64,000 bases of DNA from Nostoc sp. NIES-3756 (GCF_001548375.1 NZ_AP017295.1:2762501-2826500), one strand, 5' to 3'. Positions 36,402-47,068 are shown, counted from the stretch's first letter. The notes: a model not told the origin generated them from the letters alone. Program-made: numbers and translations.

Positions 36402-38834
36402 ATGCGTATTTCTTTAAACTGGCTGCGAGAACTAGTAGAAATAAAACTTAGCCCAGAAGAATTAGCCCATACTCTAACAATGGCGGGGTTTGAAGTTGAA
36501 GATATTGAAGACCGCCGCACTTGGGCAGATGGTGTTGTTGTGGGGAGAGTGCTTGAACGTCAACCCCACCCCAACGCTGATAAGTTAAGTGTTTGCCAAG
36601 TAGATGTCGGTGCAGCCGAGACATTAAATATTGTCTGCGGCGCTGCTAATGTCCGCGCAGATATTTATGTTCCTGTCGCAACTGTCGGCGCTTATTTACC
36701 TAACATTGATTTAAAAATTAAACCCGCAAAACTGCGTGGTGTGCCTTCTCAGGGTATGATTTGTTCCTTAAAAGAACTCGGTTTACCCACCGATGTAGAT
36801 GGCATCCATATTTTCCCTCAAGAAAACCTCACCTTGGGTAGTGATGTACGCCCCTTGTTAGGTTTAGATGATGTCATTCTAGATGTCACCGCCACCGCTA
36901 ACCGTGCAGATGCACTAAGTATGGTAGGTATAGCGCGAGAAGTGGCAGCTTTAACAGATGGAAAACTCAGTATCCCTGAACCTGGGGAAGTATCCTTATC
37001 TAGCACCACCGGGAAGTTAGGTTTAAAAATTGCAGATACTCAAGCCTGTCCTGCTTATATTGGTACAGTCATTGAACAGGTGAAAATTGCCCCGTCTCCT
37101 GAATGGTTGCAGCAGCGTTTACGTTCGGCTGGGGTAAGACCAATTAGTAATGTAGTTGATATTACTAACTATGTATTGTTGGAATGGGGGCAACCATTAC
37201 ACGCATTTGACCAAGAGCGGTTAAAGTCTGTTGCTAATACCGATAATTTAACTATCGGTGTGCGTTTTGCTAATCAAGGGGAAACACTGAAAACCCTAGA
37301 TGGGCAAACTCGCAACCTAACAACACAAAACTTATTAATTACAGCTAACGATAAACCCGTAGCTTTAGCCGGAGTTATGGGTGGTGAAGAAACCGAAGTC
37401 CATGACGGTACGCAAAGCCTAGTTTTAGAAGCAGCATTATTTGATTCTGTCGCCATTCGCCGTTCTTCTCGTAGCGTAGGGTTACGTAGTGAAGCCTCTG
37501 GGAGATACGAACGCGGTGTCAACCGTGCAGAGTTAGAAACAGCTAACCGTCGCGCCTTATCCCTCATTAGCGAATTGGCTGGTGGCGTAATTGTCCATCA
37601 GGAAATCTCTGATACCCGCCCCGATCGCTCAACTTGGAGCCATTCGATTATACTGCGTTTAGACCGGGTAAATGAGGTACTAGGCCCCGTTAATTTCGGG
37701 GAAACTGGCGAAGTAGAAGCACAGGATGTAGAACGCATCCTCATCGCTTTGGGATGTCAGCTAACTCCAGCCGGCGAAGGAACTTGGAATGTCACTGTCC
37801 CACCCTACCGTTACCGTGACTTGGAACGGGAAATTGATTTAATTGAAGAAATTGCCCGTCTTTATGGTTACGACAATTTCTGTGATACTCTCCCAGACAA
37901 GGCGGAAGCTGGTTATTTACCTGTAGATCAGGAACTGGTGCGGAAATTACGGGCTTCTCTACGAGCGGAAGGTTTGACAGAATTAATCCAATACTCCTTA
38001 GTTAAGCCAGGGGAAGATAGACAGATAGTTTTAAGCAACCCCTTATTTGCCGAATATTCTGCCTTACGTACCGATTTACTTACCGGATTAATTGACGCTT
38101 TCCAATACAACCTGGAACAAGGTAACGGTTCCCTCAACGGTTTTGAAATTGGGCGGATTTTTTGGCAAGAGGAAGACGGCTTGCAAGAAAAAGATGCGAT
38201 CGCTGGTATTATCGGCGGTGATACTACCGTTGGTAAATGGTCAAAAGGCGGTCGTGAGCAACCCCTAACTTTGTTTGAAGCCAAAGGCATTTTAGAAAGC
38301 GTCTTTCAGCAATTAGGTATTCTAGTAGAATATCAACCCGATTGCCGTGATCATCGCCTGCACCCAGGACGCACAGCCTCATTATGGATTGGTGGCAACA
38401 GATTAGGTGTCTTTGGTCAACTTCATCCCCAACTACGCCGCGACAAAGGTTTACCAGAATCAGTTTACGTATTCCAGTTGGATCTGGATGTACTGTTGGA
38501 TGCCTTAGACAAAGATGAAATTCTTGTACCTGCATTCAAACCTTACTCTACCTATCCAGCAAGCGATCGCGATATCGCCTTTTTCTCGCCGATTAAAGTC
38601 TCCGTCTCAGAAATCGAAAAAGCCATTAACAAAGCTGGTAAAGGCTTACTAGAGTCGGTAGAACTATTCGATGAATATCGCGGCGAAAACGTCCCTCAAG
38701 GACAACGGAGTTTGGCATTTAGACTAGTGTATCGGGCAAGCGATCGCACCCTCACAGACACCGAAGTCGAACCAGTACACAACAAAGTGCGTGAAGCCTT
38801 AGTAGAAAAATTCGGCGTGAATCTGAGAAGTTAA
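36402..38834 (+). CDS. pheT: Phenylalanyl-tRNA synthetase beta subunit
   Basis: 810 residues, the expected length for bacterial PheT. The N-terminus [14 protein letters not shown] is followed by the EMAP-like tRNA-binding domain (about 40-150, [13 protein letters not shown]). Then come the B3/B4 editing region ([25 protein letters not shown]), B5 and the pseudo-catalytic core ([11 protein letters not shown]), and the C-terminal anticodon-binding domain ([17 protein letters not shown]). With PheS it charges tRNA-Phe in the cytoplasm and the beta subunit edits mischarged Tyr. pheS is not adjacent, which is usual in cyanobacteria. A 12-bp perfect stem follows the stop. Confidence 0.97.
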   Translation: MRISLNWLRELVEIKLSPEELAHTLTMAGFEVEDIEDRRTWADGVVVGRVLERQPHPNADKLSVCQVDVGAAETLNIVCGAANVRADIYVPVATVGAYLPNIDLKIKPAKLRGVPSQGMICSLKELGLPTDVDGIHIFPQENLTLGSDVRPLLGLDDVILDVTATANRADALSMVGIAREVAALTDGKLSIPEPGEVSLSSTTGKLGLKIADTQACPAYIGTVIEQVKIAPSPEWLQQRLRSAGVRPISNVVDITNYVLLEWGQPLHAFDQERLKSVANTDNLTIGVRFANQGETLKTLDGQTRNLTTQNLLITANDKPVALAGVMGGEETEVHDGTQSLVLEAALFDSVAIRRSSRSVGLRSEASGRYERGVNRAELETANRRALSLISELAGGVIVHQEISDTRPDRSTWSHSIILRLDRVNEVLGPVNFGETGEVEAQDVERILIALGCQLTPAGEGTWNVTVPPYRYRDLEREIDLIEEIARLYGYDNFCDTLPDKAEAGYLPVDQELVRKLRASLRAEGLTELIQYSLVKPGEDRQIVLSNPLFAEYSALRTDLLTGLIDAFQYNLEQGNGSLNGFEIGRIFWQEEDGLQEKDAIAGIIGGDTTVGKWSKGGREQPLTLFEAKGILESVFQQLGILVEYQPDCRDHRLHPGRTASLWIGGNRLGVFGQLHPQLRRDKGLPESVYVFQLDLDVLLDALDKDEILVPAFKPYSTYPASDRDIAFFSPIKVSVSEIEKAINKAGKGLLESVELFDEYRGENVPQGQRSLAFRLVYRASDRTLTDTEVEPVHNKVREALVEKFGVNLRS

Positions 38835-38842
38835 CCAAAAAT

Positions 38843-38873
38843 AAGTGATGAGTTGATATTTAACTCATCACTT
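38843..38873 (+). terminator. Stem-loop after pheT
   Basis: AAGTGATGAGTT pairs perfectly with AACTCATCACTT around a 7-base loop. There is only a weak T-tract after it, so termination may be incomplete. Confidence 0.6.
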
Positions 38874-38909
38874 CATTAATATAAATTTTGGAAATTGAAT
38901 TTTATTACT

Positions 38910-39179
38910 ATGCCTAAATATATTGTGTGGGGAACTTACTGTGACGACGTTCTCGAAAAGCGCACACCTTACCGTCAAGCGCATTTAGATGGATTAGCAA
39001 AACAAAAAGAATCTGGTGTACTCATCACCATCGGCCCAACTAAAGATGTCACCAAAGTCTTTGGTATTTACGAAGCCGAAAATGAAGAAACTGTACGTCA
39101 GTTAATTGAAAATGATCCCTACTGGCAAAATGGTATCTGGACTGAATATTCTGTAAAAGAATGGATTCAAGCTATCTAG
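38910..39179 (+). CDS. YciI-like protein
   Basis: 89 residues from ATG 38910 (MPKYIVWGTYCDD). The dimeric alpha-beta barrel fold of the YciI family is suggested by R-x-x-H-L-x-x-L (RQAHLDGL), TIGPTKD, and the C-terminal NDPYWQNGIWTEYSVKEW. YciI relatives are small cytoplasmic enzymes or binding proteins with unclear substrates. A TTG at 38895 is in frame but gives an unusual N-terminus. It follows pheT by about 75 bp and could be partly co-transcribed. Confidence 0.85.
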   Translation: MPKYIVWGTYCDDVLEKRTPYRQAHLDGLAKQKESGVLITIGPTKDVTKVFGIYEAENEETVRQLIENDPYWQNGIWTEYSVKEWIQAI

Positions 39180-39264
39180 CATTTCCCACAAGGATCATCA
39201 ACCTTAACTGAACTGTCATAAAAATGAAAAATCTGGTGTTTTAGATATGGCTCATCCAACCAAA

Positions 39265-39513
39265 TCAACCAACACCATAACGATTTTTATAAAATGTCAG
39301 AATTTGCTCTACACGTTGCCGGCTTTCGGAATTAGCTTTTTCTGTCCAACACAGACATATACTCTCAATTTGGCTTTGATAGTAATCAAACTGTGAGGAC
39401 GATTGGGTAATTAAACTCACCTCTACGCCTTCGACTTGACGCAGATGCGCTGCTATCTCTCGATACACCGCCAACGGTAAACCAGCAAATTCAATTTTTT
39501 CTTTAGTCTCCAT
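39265..39513 (-). CDS. Conserved-looking hypothetical protein, 82 aa
   Basis: An 82-residue soluble protein (METKEKIEFAGLPLAVYREIAAHLRQVEGVEVSL..., ending ILTFYKNRYG). The alternating helix/strand pattern and lack of low complexity suggest a real small alpha/beta protein. It sits 2 bp after the stop of the upstream lipoprotein gene on the same strand, strongly suggesting an operon (sigF is further upstream in the same direction). I do not recognise its family; a link to the lipoprotein is inferred from spacing. Confidence 0.75.
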   Translation of the reverse strand: METKEKIEFAGLPLAVYREIAAHLRQVEGVEVSLITQSSSQFDYYQSQIESICLCWTEKANSESRQRVEQILTFYKNRYGVG

Positions 39514-39515
39514 CC

Positions 39516-40370
39516 TTATGAGGCTCCAACAGCAGTAAGATTATTAGTAGGTATTCCCACCGAAACAGGAGTAGCAGCAGGGTTTGTATTCCCTGGTGTT
39601 GCTCCGACAGGTGCTTCACCTACGGTTCTGGCAACTTCAATACCATATTGTTCCAGAATTACAATCGGATTGGAACCTGCATTCATTTCAATTCGTTTTA
39701 CCAGCAGACCATTTGCTAATCTTTGTCCTGCTTGCACATAACGACTGGCAACTTCGTTAGGTATTTTGATGATGGCTTGGGGTTCTTTCCCAACGATAAC
39801 TACACCAGTCACCATTACGGCTCTAGCCAAATCAGGTTGCGCTGGTGGTGGTAATACCGAGACTAAAGTAGGATTAGGGACTACCTGCGGTAAAACTTTA
39901 GGTAAAACTGGCATCAAAGTAGGACGCGGTTTTAGTGCCACTATTTTCTTATTTGTAGTCGCAGTTATGTTAGTTTTCGTATTTGGGTTTACCTTTTGCG
40001 GTTTAGCACCAGGAGGTAAAGGGGGTAAGGAAGGAACTACTTTAGCGGGTACATTTGATGACATTTCGGCAACAGGTTGGCCGATAATACCAGCAAAGGG
40101 GTCAAGTCGTCCTTTTGTAACTATATTTACCCGCTCAGTACTATTGGTCAGTTGAATTAAACTAGGAGTTGTAGAGGCAACTTTTTCAGGCACTTTACCT
40201 GATACTACCGGATTATTGAAAGATTGAGCCTTGGCTGGCGCTTTCGCTACAGGCGCAGCAGCTGGTGGAGTAGGGGTTGGAGTAGCAGCTTGTTGTGTAT
40301 CCTCCGAAGAACATCCGGCGATCGCCACGGTAACAATAGCTGCAAGTAAAATTTTATATTTTCTGCCCAT
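39516..40370 (-). CDS. Proline-rich lipoprotein, possibly pilus-related
   Basis: 284 residues. A lipoprotein signal (ILLAAIVTVAIAGC, lipid on Cys19) precedes a long Pro/Ala/Thr/Lys-rich linker (about 25-185). A compact C-terminal domain follows (about 185-255: VMVTGVVIVGKEPQAIIKIP, GQRLANGLLVKRIE, VILEQYGIEVART). The C-terminal domain resembles the small beta domain of PilP-type pilus/secretion proteins in layout (repeat of x-G-x-x-L and E-x-x-G); that is a hypothesis. The adjacent upstream gene is sigF, whose cyanobacterial orthologues control pili and motility, which supports it. Expected location: periplasm, membrane-anchored. Confidence 0.7.
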   Translation of the reverse strand: MGRKYKILLAAIVTVAIAGCSSEDTQQAATPTPTPPAAAPVAKAPAKAQSFNNPVVSGKVPEKVASTTPSLIQLTNSTERVNIVTKGRLDPFAGIIGQPVAEMSSNVPAKVVPSLPPLPPGAKPQKVNPNTKTNITATTNKKIVALKPRPTLMPVLPKVLPQVVPNPTLVSVLPPPAQPDLARAVMVTGVVIVGKEPQAIIKIPNEVASRYVQAGQRLANGLLVKRIEMNAGSNPIVILEQYGIEVARTVGEAPVGATPGNTNPAATPVSVGIPTNNLTAVGAS

Positions 40371-40535
40371 TAGCCGTTCTCAAAAGCTATAGAAAACTGC
40401 AAATTATGGAAATCAAAAATGCCTGTTTGTAATTCAGGCATTGTTGTCGTTTCCTTTATAACCTAATTTTTTAAATTTCAAGAGTTGTTTTTATCACTAA
40501 TATTTCAGGATAAATGCTGATGACTTAACTACGAG

Positions 40536-41312
40536 TTAGTCATCTGCTGCACACATGAGATTCTTTAACAAGTCCAGTCCTTTTTTGACTCTCCTAGAAA
40601 CTGTGACTACGCTAATTCCCAAGTGTTCAGCTACTTGTTTTTGCGTCAAGTCTTGCAAGAATACACACTCTAAAACTTCACGAGTACGCTGTTCTAGCTG
40701 GAACAAGGCTTGTTGTAAACGAATTTGGTCTTCTTGTGCCAACTGAAAACTGCGATAGTGACTATCAGGAACCAAGTCTCCCAAACTAGTTGCTCCCTCT
40801 TCACCATCTTGCACAGGCACATCCAAACTCAAGGGAGCGCGATTTACCCAGGCTAATTTGATTTCCTGCCATTCCTCTGGGGAAATTTCCAATGCTGTTG
40901 CTAATTCTGTGTCGGTTGGTTGACGGTTATACTGTTCTCTCAAAGCACGGGAAACACCTATAGCTCGTTGTTGTATAGCTAAGTAACGCCGAGGAATCCT
41001 CACTGTTACGCCCTTGTCACGCAGGTAGTGTTGAATCTCGCCGCGAATGTAAGGAATTGCAAAAGAGCTAAAAGCATGACCTTTGGAAATTTCAAATCTT
41101 TCAATAGCTCTAATTAAACCCAAACAACCAACTTGAACTAAATCATCGTAGTTTTCCCGACATTGATTCATCCAGTAGTGAGCTTCTTTCCTCACTAATC
41201 CAAAATTAAGTTGTACCAGTTGATTACGAATATTTTCTGAGCGAGATTGCTGATATTCTCGTAACAACTGCCAAATTTCGTACTTTAGTTCGTTGGTAGC
41301 TGCTGTAGGCAT
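40536..41312 (-). CDS. sigF: Group 3 RNA polymerase sigma factor SigF
   Basis: 258 residues of the sigma-70 family without region 1. Region 2 has DDLVQVGCLGLIRAIERFE and FSSFAIPYIRGEIQHYLRD. Region 3 has VRIPRRYLAIQQRAI. Region 4 carries the helix-turn-helix LTQKQVAEHLGISVVTVSRR. Length and motifs fit SigF, the alternative sigma factor linked in cyanobacteria to type IV pili, motility and stress. The neighbours (lipoprotein downstream, psbO upstream) match the arrangement I know from Anabaena. A 1.1-kb intergenic region lies upstream. Confidence 0.9.
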   Translation of the reverse strand: MPTAATNELKYEIWQLLREYQQSRSENIRNQLVQLNFGLVRKEAHYWMNQCRENYDDLVQVGCLGLIRAIERFEISKGHAFSSFAIPYIRGEIQHYLRDKGVTVRIPRRYLAIQQRAIGVSRALREQYNRQPTDTELATALEISPEEWQEIKLAWVNRAPLSLDVPVQDGEEGATSLGDLVPDSHYRSFQLAQEDQIRLQQALFQLEQRTREVLECVFLQDLTQKQVAEHLGISVVTVSRRVKKGLDLLKNLMCAADD

Positions 41313-42090
41313 AGCACTGCATTATTAGGAAAATAATTATTTGGTTAAACGCTCTTAAATGAAACTGCAATGAGTTACTCCTCCATCTTTGGAGGTGGCT
41401 TGACATTGAGAAAAATTCCATACCTACTGTGAGAACTTTGATTGACTCACAGTTTGTGTAATCAAAATGCCAAGTATCTAGCAACTAAGCAGAATTTCAC
41501 TGAGCAAAAAAAGGTTTTCTATTTGTTATGGGTTTTTGGTATTTTGTGTGGCTTTTTTAGAGCGACATACAGACAAAATATAAAATTTTTAGTTAAATTT
41601 AAAACCGAGATTGTACTTAACTTTGTAGAGAAGTGTTTAGGTTGAATTTTTTAGATATTTTTGACTATAAGAACTCTAAGTTCTCAGTAAAGCTACTAGT
41701 AAGATTATGGTAAATTCATGTAAACTTTAAAACTTACAAGTGAAAAAATGTAAATAATGATATGTGTGAAAATTTTGGCTAAAGGTTAAGTGTAGTCAGA
41801 GTAACATCTCAAAAACGCATCTATACTGAAAAATCAGCAAGGAAGTTTATATATTTTTATAAATAATATTTAAGGTGAGTGTGATAACCCTCACCCTTAG
41901 TCACTTATTTTTTGGTATTAGATGAATATTAAGTCAACTGAACGTCAAATAGACGGTTATACCGTTTCATTTTATTTTGATACAAATACACCGTAGAGGG
42001 CAGGGTAAAAGAGTAAAAAATTAATTATCCATATCGTAATTTTCGTGAAATGGTGTTTTGTGGATTCAAAAAATTCATTATACACAGGTA

Positions 42091-42104
42091 AGTACATATG
42101 TACG
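42091..42104. promoter_or_regulatory. LexA-box-like palindrome
   Basis: AGTACATATGTACG fits the consensus RGTACNNNDGTWCB reported for Anabaena LexA. No start codon lies directly downstream in either direction, so it may be coincidental or may control an unannotated transcript. Confidence 0.3.
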
Positions 42105-42203
42105 CACATACCCAGATATCATTGCATTCTTGTTACAAATTAGTATTAGAAACTGCCTCCGCAGCTTAAAAAGCCTAATTCTTTGTTAGTAGGCAAAGGA
42201 ATA

Positions 42204-42226
42204 AAAAAAGGGCTAAAAGCCCCTTT
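42204..42226 (-). terminator. Rho-independent terminator downstream of psbO
   Basis: On the minus strand, AAAGGGGCTTTTAGCCC is followed by seven T residues, a G/C stem with a U-tract. It lies about 215 bp beyond the psbO stop. Confidence 0.75.
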
Positions 42227-42440
42227 CTTTATTCTTTTGCTCTTAGAGTCTGCTTTTTGCTAGATTATAGAACCATCTTGTCTCTTACTCCTTGCCTTCG
42301 CTTGATTCTATCAACTTGAAAATTGCTTAACTAAGCGAATAGCTAACCCATACATCTCTGCAAAATCAGGAAATATGGGTTAACCTTTCACAAGGAATCT
42401 GAATAATAGACAAAAATTGCTTCCAATGAATCAGGCGAAT

Positions 42441-43274
42441 TTAAGCACGGCTGGGTTCAACACGAGCGTAGAATATCCCCCGAATCTTCACTTCTTTAGG
42501 TTCATCAGCGCCTAAATCTGTATCAGAAGGCTGTTCGCTCTCAAAAGTACCAGCAATTTCACCACTAGCGCTATCAACTTTAGCTACTTGGAGAGAAATT
42601 TTGCCTTTAAGAATTTCCGCACGCTTAATGTTAGTACGGGTGAGATCTTCATCATCAGCTTGAGCGGGAAGAGCAACAGCATTATCGTAGCCGCTAGTAA
42701 CACCACGACCTTTAGGATCTAAGAATGCAGCACCACGATAGGAAGGTACTTTGAATGTACCTTCAAAGTCTGTAGAAGTGTTGAGACTGGTTAAATTGGG
42801 TTGTGTTTGAGCAACTAGGTTCTTGATGGTGAAGAGGAAAGGTACTCGTTCGCCACCAGGTAATTGCACAGTAATGGCTTGGAAATCAAGACCATCAGTT
42901 TCTACAAAAGTCAAGCTGTTATCATCATTGAACTTGAGATCACCTGATACTTGGTCAATGGTGGATGTGTATCTGGTTAATAATTTACCAGCTACAAATT
43001 CTGCTGATTGACGTTTATTAGCAGGTTCTTCTTTGACGAAGAAGTTGGTTGGTTCTAAGCAAAGTTCTTTGATGACGTAAGACTGGCTAGAATCCAAAGG
43101 AATTGAGCCACGGCTTGTTTCTGTCAGTTGAGGACATTTGTTAGCCAAGCCAGTGCCACGAATTTGTTCGTAAGTCAGTATTTCTCTACTACTAGCAGCT
43201 GGAGCATCACTACAAGCAGTTAGTAGCCCCAAGCACACAGCCAAGAATGCAACAATTAAAGCGCGATACCTCAT
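42441..43274 (-). CDS. psbO: Photosystem II manganese-stabilising protein PsbO
   Basis: 277 residues from ATG 43274 (GAGG a few bases upstream); an in-frame upstream start would add 23 residues and is unlikely. A signal peptide (about 1-21) is followed by mature PsbO: LTYEQIRGTGLANKCPQL and VIKELCLEP with the two conserved Cys that form the disulfide, then the barrel motifs GLDFQAITVQLPGG and KVPSYRGAAFLDPKGRG. It binds the lumenal side of photosystem II and stabilises the Mn cluster. Oddity: residues 18-21 (LTAC) match a lipobox. Confidence 0.97.
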   Translation of the reverse strand: MRYRALIVAFLAVCLGLLTACSDAPAASSREILTYEQIRGTGLANKCPQLTETSRGSIPLDSSQSYVIKELCLEPTNFFVKEEPANKRQSAEFVAGKLLTRYTSTIDQVSGDLKFNDDNSLTFVETDGLDFQAITVQLPGGERVPFLFTIKNLVAQTQPNLTSLNTSTDFEGTFKVPSYRGAAFLDPKGRGVTSGYDNAVALPAQADDEDLTRTNIKRAEILKGKISLQVAKVDSASGEIAGTFESEQPSDTDLGADEPKEVKIRGIFYARVEPSRA

Positions 43275-43837
43275 GATCAACCTCAATGTCAAAAATCGAT
43301 ATATAAAGGGTTTAGGCATAGGGATAAGTACATTTTGCGCCAAAGTGGCATCACTACTTACCTCAATTAACGCGAAGATTTGTTTTGACTTCGCGCTGTG
43401 CTAATGCCACAAGCATCAGCAGGTTCGCCCAAGTCGTTCTGTATTATGTATGTGTTGCCACGAAATACAGTCGATCGCTTTATTAGGGAAATCAGCCAGA
43501 TCATACGATTTTTTTTAACTCAAAATCAAAGCACTCTAGTCTTGAGTAGCTACCGTTGATCCCGTCAGGCTTCTTTTGAGTCTGTGAGAAACGTCACTGC
43601 GCCACTTTAGTATTAGAGGAGGCAGGGGCAGAAGGCAGGAAGCAGGGGGCAGAAGAAACTTATTACTCAGCACGGGCTGAACGTCCCGCTATCGCTAACA
43701 TGACTCAGCACTCAGCACTTTCAAGCTAGAGAGCAGGGTAAAAATCTCGTGAGTATGCCTGTAAAGTTGTATTGGGATAGAAAAGACGGCTATATTCGGT
43801 AAATTTAAGTAAACTTTATCTACACAGAGAGGGTTGC
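43275..43837. other. Intergenic region upstream of psbO, with repeats
   Basis: Contains the psbO promoter region. A G/A-rich repeat tract (GGCAGGGGCAGAAGGCAGG and further copies) lies at about 43619-43655, followed by a dispersed-repeat-like motif at 43673-43705 (GCACGGGCTGAACGTCCCGC). No gene seen. Confidence 0.5.
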
Positions 43838-44194
43838 ATGAGCAACAACGGTATTACGGAATCAGGACAATTATCAGAACAGTTACATAAAATTACATCT
43901 GTAGTACAAGATGTGGCTAGAAGTTGCCAAGGAAATACTACAGCTCTTTTACAATTGCTGCGTCAGTTGGAGCTATTACACAGAGAAATTCGTGATGGAT
44001 CATTTCAAGAGAGTTTGCCTAATAATCGCCAGCAACTCTACGCTTTGCTCAAAGACATTGAATCTGAAGGAGGTTGGCCATACATTGAACGTATGAGGTT
44101 GCAAGCTTTTTTAAGAAATTTGTTAGCAGCTGAGATGGAAGAAAACAGCCAACAGGATAGCAGCATTGATTTATTACGTGGCGATCGCTCTTAA
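43838..44194 (+). CDS. Hypothetical helical protein, 118 aa
   Basis: 118 residues, almost entirely helical and charged (LSEQLHKITSVVQDVARSCQ; LLQLLRQLELLHREIRDG; MRLQAFLRNLLAAEMEEN). GAGAGGG sits seven bases before the ATG. No catalytic motif, signal or membrane segment. I do not recognise it beyond resembling small cyanobacterial conserved proteins. It is convergent with the decayed WD40 gene. Confidence 0.75.
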   Translation: MSNNGITESGQLSEQLHKITSVVQDVARSCQGNTTALLQLLRQLELLHREIRDGSFQESLPNNRQQLYALLKDIESEGGWPYIERMRLQAFLRNLLAAEMEENSQQDSSIDLLRGDRS

Positions 44195-44243
44195 AGCTAG
44201 TAAAGTTATGACAAAAAATTGACACACACTAGCGCAATAAATT

Positions 44244-46140
44244 TTACACATCATCCTTGATATCATCACAAAGTGAGCGATCGCGCTCGTCTACATTGTT
44301 ATTGTGTTTGAGATAATTATTGACCCAACCACAACCACGAGTTAGTAAGTCATCAAGATGTAAATTCCATAAAATAATTGTGCCGTCATCACTAGCGGAT
44401 GCTAATGTTTGTCCATCTGGGCTGAAACTGACGCTTAACACAGGCGCACTATGTCCGTTGAGGGTTTTAATCAATTTGCCCTCACGGCTCCATAATTTGA
44501 CTGTGCTGTCCCAATTAGCAGTAGCTAAGATTTCACCATTAGGACTAAAAGCGACGGCATTAACGCTGTCACTGAGTCCTTTTAAGAGGGTTTGAATTAA
44601 AGTTCCATCTTGTCGCCATAGCCTAACTGTGTTGTCCCAACCCGCAGAAGCTAGCAATTGTTCAGTGGGGCTAAAGCTAACACCAAATACCAGCTATCAT
44701 GGGGAGCGAGAGTTTTAATTAAAGAGCCATCTGCTCGCCACAGTTTGATTGTTTTGTCGTTACTGGCAGAAGCTAAAATTTCTCCATCAGGGCTAAAACT
44801 AACGCTATTTACTCGTGCTTTATGCCCCACTAAGGTTTTAAGCAGGCTACCATCACGATTCCACAGTTTAACTGTGTTATCTCTACTAGCTGAGGCGATT
44901 AAACTTCCATCTGGGCTGAAATTAACACTGATGACAGCATCAGTATGTCCAGGGAGAGTTTTGAGGAGAGAACAATCAAGTCGCCAAAGTTTAATAGTTT
45001 TATCTTCACTGGCAGAAGCTAGGATTTCACCTTTAGGATCAATACTCACACTGTGAACCATAGCAGTATGATCCTCTAGAACTTTGTAAATATGAGCATC
45101 TAGCTTGCCTTTACCTAATTCCCGTCGCCATAGCCTCACTGTGCGATCGCGGCTGCCAGAAGCCAGTATCTGCCCATCAGGACTCCAAGCAATGCTGAGA
45201 ACGCGATCCTCATGTCCTTGTAGAACTGGTAGTGTAGGCGCTGCCAAACTCCACAACTTCACACTTTTGTCATAGCTTCCAGAAGCCAGCATTTTATTAT
45301 CGGGACTAAAAGCCACACTGGTAACGGCACTAGTATGACCTTCCAGTGTTTGAGGTAAAGTTCCGTCAGATCGCCATATCTTTAATGTCTTGTCGGTGCT
45401 ACCTGATGCTAATAATTGCCCATCAGGGCTAAACGCTACACCCCAAACAATGTCTGTTTGCCCCTCCAAACGGTTTAACTCTGTAACTCCATAAACTGCC
45501 TGCTGCAAAGCTGTCACTACGCGCATCTGCTTTTCTGGGTTGACTTCCTTGGCTTGTTTAAGTTTTTGCCAAGCCCTCAAACTTTCTAATAGGGCATCAA
45601 ATTCTTTGTTAGAAGAAAAGAGAGCTTCACTGGATGCAGCGATCACGCTAATTTGTAAATTGGTTTCGCTAGTTTCAGCGCGGAGTGTTTGTAGCTCGGC
45701 AGCTTTTTTCTGCATATCAGCTTGCCACCACAAAGAGGCGATTGTCCCACCCATAACTGCTAGCATAATGCCTGCTGCCCGTGCTTCTCGTAATCTACGC
45801 TGTAACACAGCGTTCAGATGCTCTTGAGATAATTTTTGTGCTACTTCTGCTTTGGTTTTTTCCGATTTGATTTTTTCCAATTCGGCAATAATGCCACGGT
45901 CATTTTTTTTGCGAATTGGTTTTACTAAATAGTCATGTACTAGCTGGTAGCGATCTCCCAATTCTTCTCGCCAGCACAACACTAAACCTGAACCAACTAA
46001 AATTTCTAAAATTAATTCCCAGCATGACTCAAAGTCTGACTGAATATCAATATCTTTTTCTAAAGCTATAATCAAATCAGATTTAGTTTTGAGGGGACGT
46101 GTGCCTTTTTCATCAGTTAATTCACTGAGGGGGCGACATG
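44244..46140 (-). pseudogene. WD40-repeat C-terminal part of a broken STAND-type protein
   Basis: The minus-strand frame starts at the IS junction (no start codon of its own). It encodes the end of the ATPase region (DRYQLVHDYLVKPIRKKN), a coiled coil, one hydrophobic helix (AAGIMLAVMGGTIASLWW) and nine WD40 units (x-x-x-V-x-S-V-x-F-S-P-D-G-x-x-L-A-S-A-S-x-D-x-T-x-K-L-W). A frameshift occurs in the seventh unit near 44690: one frame ends LAPHDSWYLVLALAPLNNC, while the correct continuation VFGVSFSPTEQLLASAGWD is in the next frame. A one-base loss explains it. The N-terminal P-loop piece is at 48250-48668, and the middle of the ATPase domain is missing. Confidence 0.85.
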
Positions 46141-47068
46141 AAAGCTAAAACGTAGACAAAATAAGCTCCATAGCCCTCATACCTCGTAAATAATACTCGA
46201 ACTTATTGCGATGTAATCTCATTAATTTTTGAACAATACACCAACAATTATCTATAAAATTTAGCCAGGTTTGACTATATAAACCGACATAAAAACTGCT
46301 ATGCCTCCTAGTCACTCGTCCATATTCTTTGACTCTAGCAACATATTTTTGTACACCAATATGCTTAATTTTTTGCCTTTGAAAAGTGGACATACTATAA
46401 GCAAAAAATATAATTAATATCAAAGATATCAAGCGATTACCCGAAACATTCGTATCTTCTAAGTTGTAACCACCACTTTTAAAATCTCGAAACATTTCCT
46501 CAATGTCAAAACGTTTTTTATAAGCATTAATAGCCGAGGTAATATCGGTTAAATTCGTTAAGATAAACCACCCTTCTTCTGTTGACCATCCTTTGAGTTT
46601 TCGCTTCCATTTAGCAGCTATGTTGAAACCTGGAACATGAGTGACTTTTTGTGACCTTAATATTTTGTAAAAAGAGAGAAACCCCCAGATCTAAACCTAA
46701 GCTATCAAGGGAGTGCAAAATTTCATCCTCCCCAAGAATAAATTCACTCTTTTTTAATCTCAAACAAAACTGTACTTTTTGCTTAGAGAGCCAGTTAGCC
46801 AATTTTACAGAACAAAATTCTCTGTCACCTAATACAACAGTCTGATATTTATTGAATAATGGTAGTACTTGAGAAAATATTCTTGATTGCTCATCAAAAT
46901 TGCTATTTCCTAATCTGGGTAAAAATTCCCAATATATTGGGATAGCCCTTTGATCATAAATTAAAATAACCATCATCAAATTGTTTCGCTGCCATTTAGT
47001 TCTATCAATTACTCAATAAATTCTTTGATTCTCCGGGAATTTTTGATTTAACCAGGTTTCTATTATCG
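46141..47068 (-). mobile_element. IS4-like transposase remnant (5' part lost)
   Basis: Transposase fragments in two frames: VIDRTKWQRNNL and IYDQRAIPIYWEFLPRLG, then GDREFCSVKLANWL, then, after a frameshift near 46650, KRFDIEEMFRDFKSGGYNLEDT and a C-terminus LMRLHRNKFEYYLRGMRAME. These match an IS4-type DDE transposase. An in-frame TGA precedes the first catalytic block, the N-terminus is absent, and another IS (47069-48249) abuts it. The stop lies about 5 bp from the WD40 junction, as expected for an IS end. Not functional. Confidence 0.8.

Larger units (their letters stand above)
41313..42440. other. Long intergenic region between sigF and psbO
   Basis: 1.1 kb, very AT-rich. It holds the presumed sigF promoter (right after 41312), a small hairpin GGTGAG...CTCACC near 41874-41896, a palindromic site at 42091 and the psbO terminator near 42204. 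An open frame at 41442-41645 has no protein-like features. No RNA gene is recognised, but there is room for one. Confidence 0.5.

Noticed and set aside
41442..41645. 67-codon open frame upstream of sigF
   Set aside because: AT-rich chance frame with no motif and a weak start.
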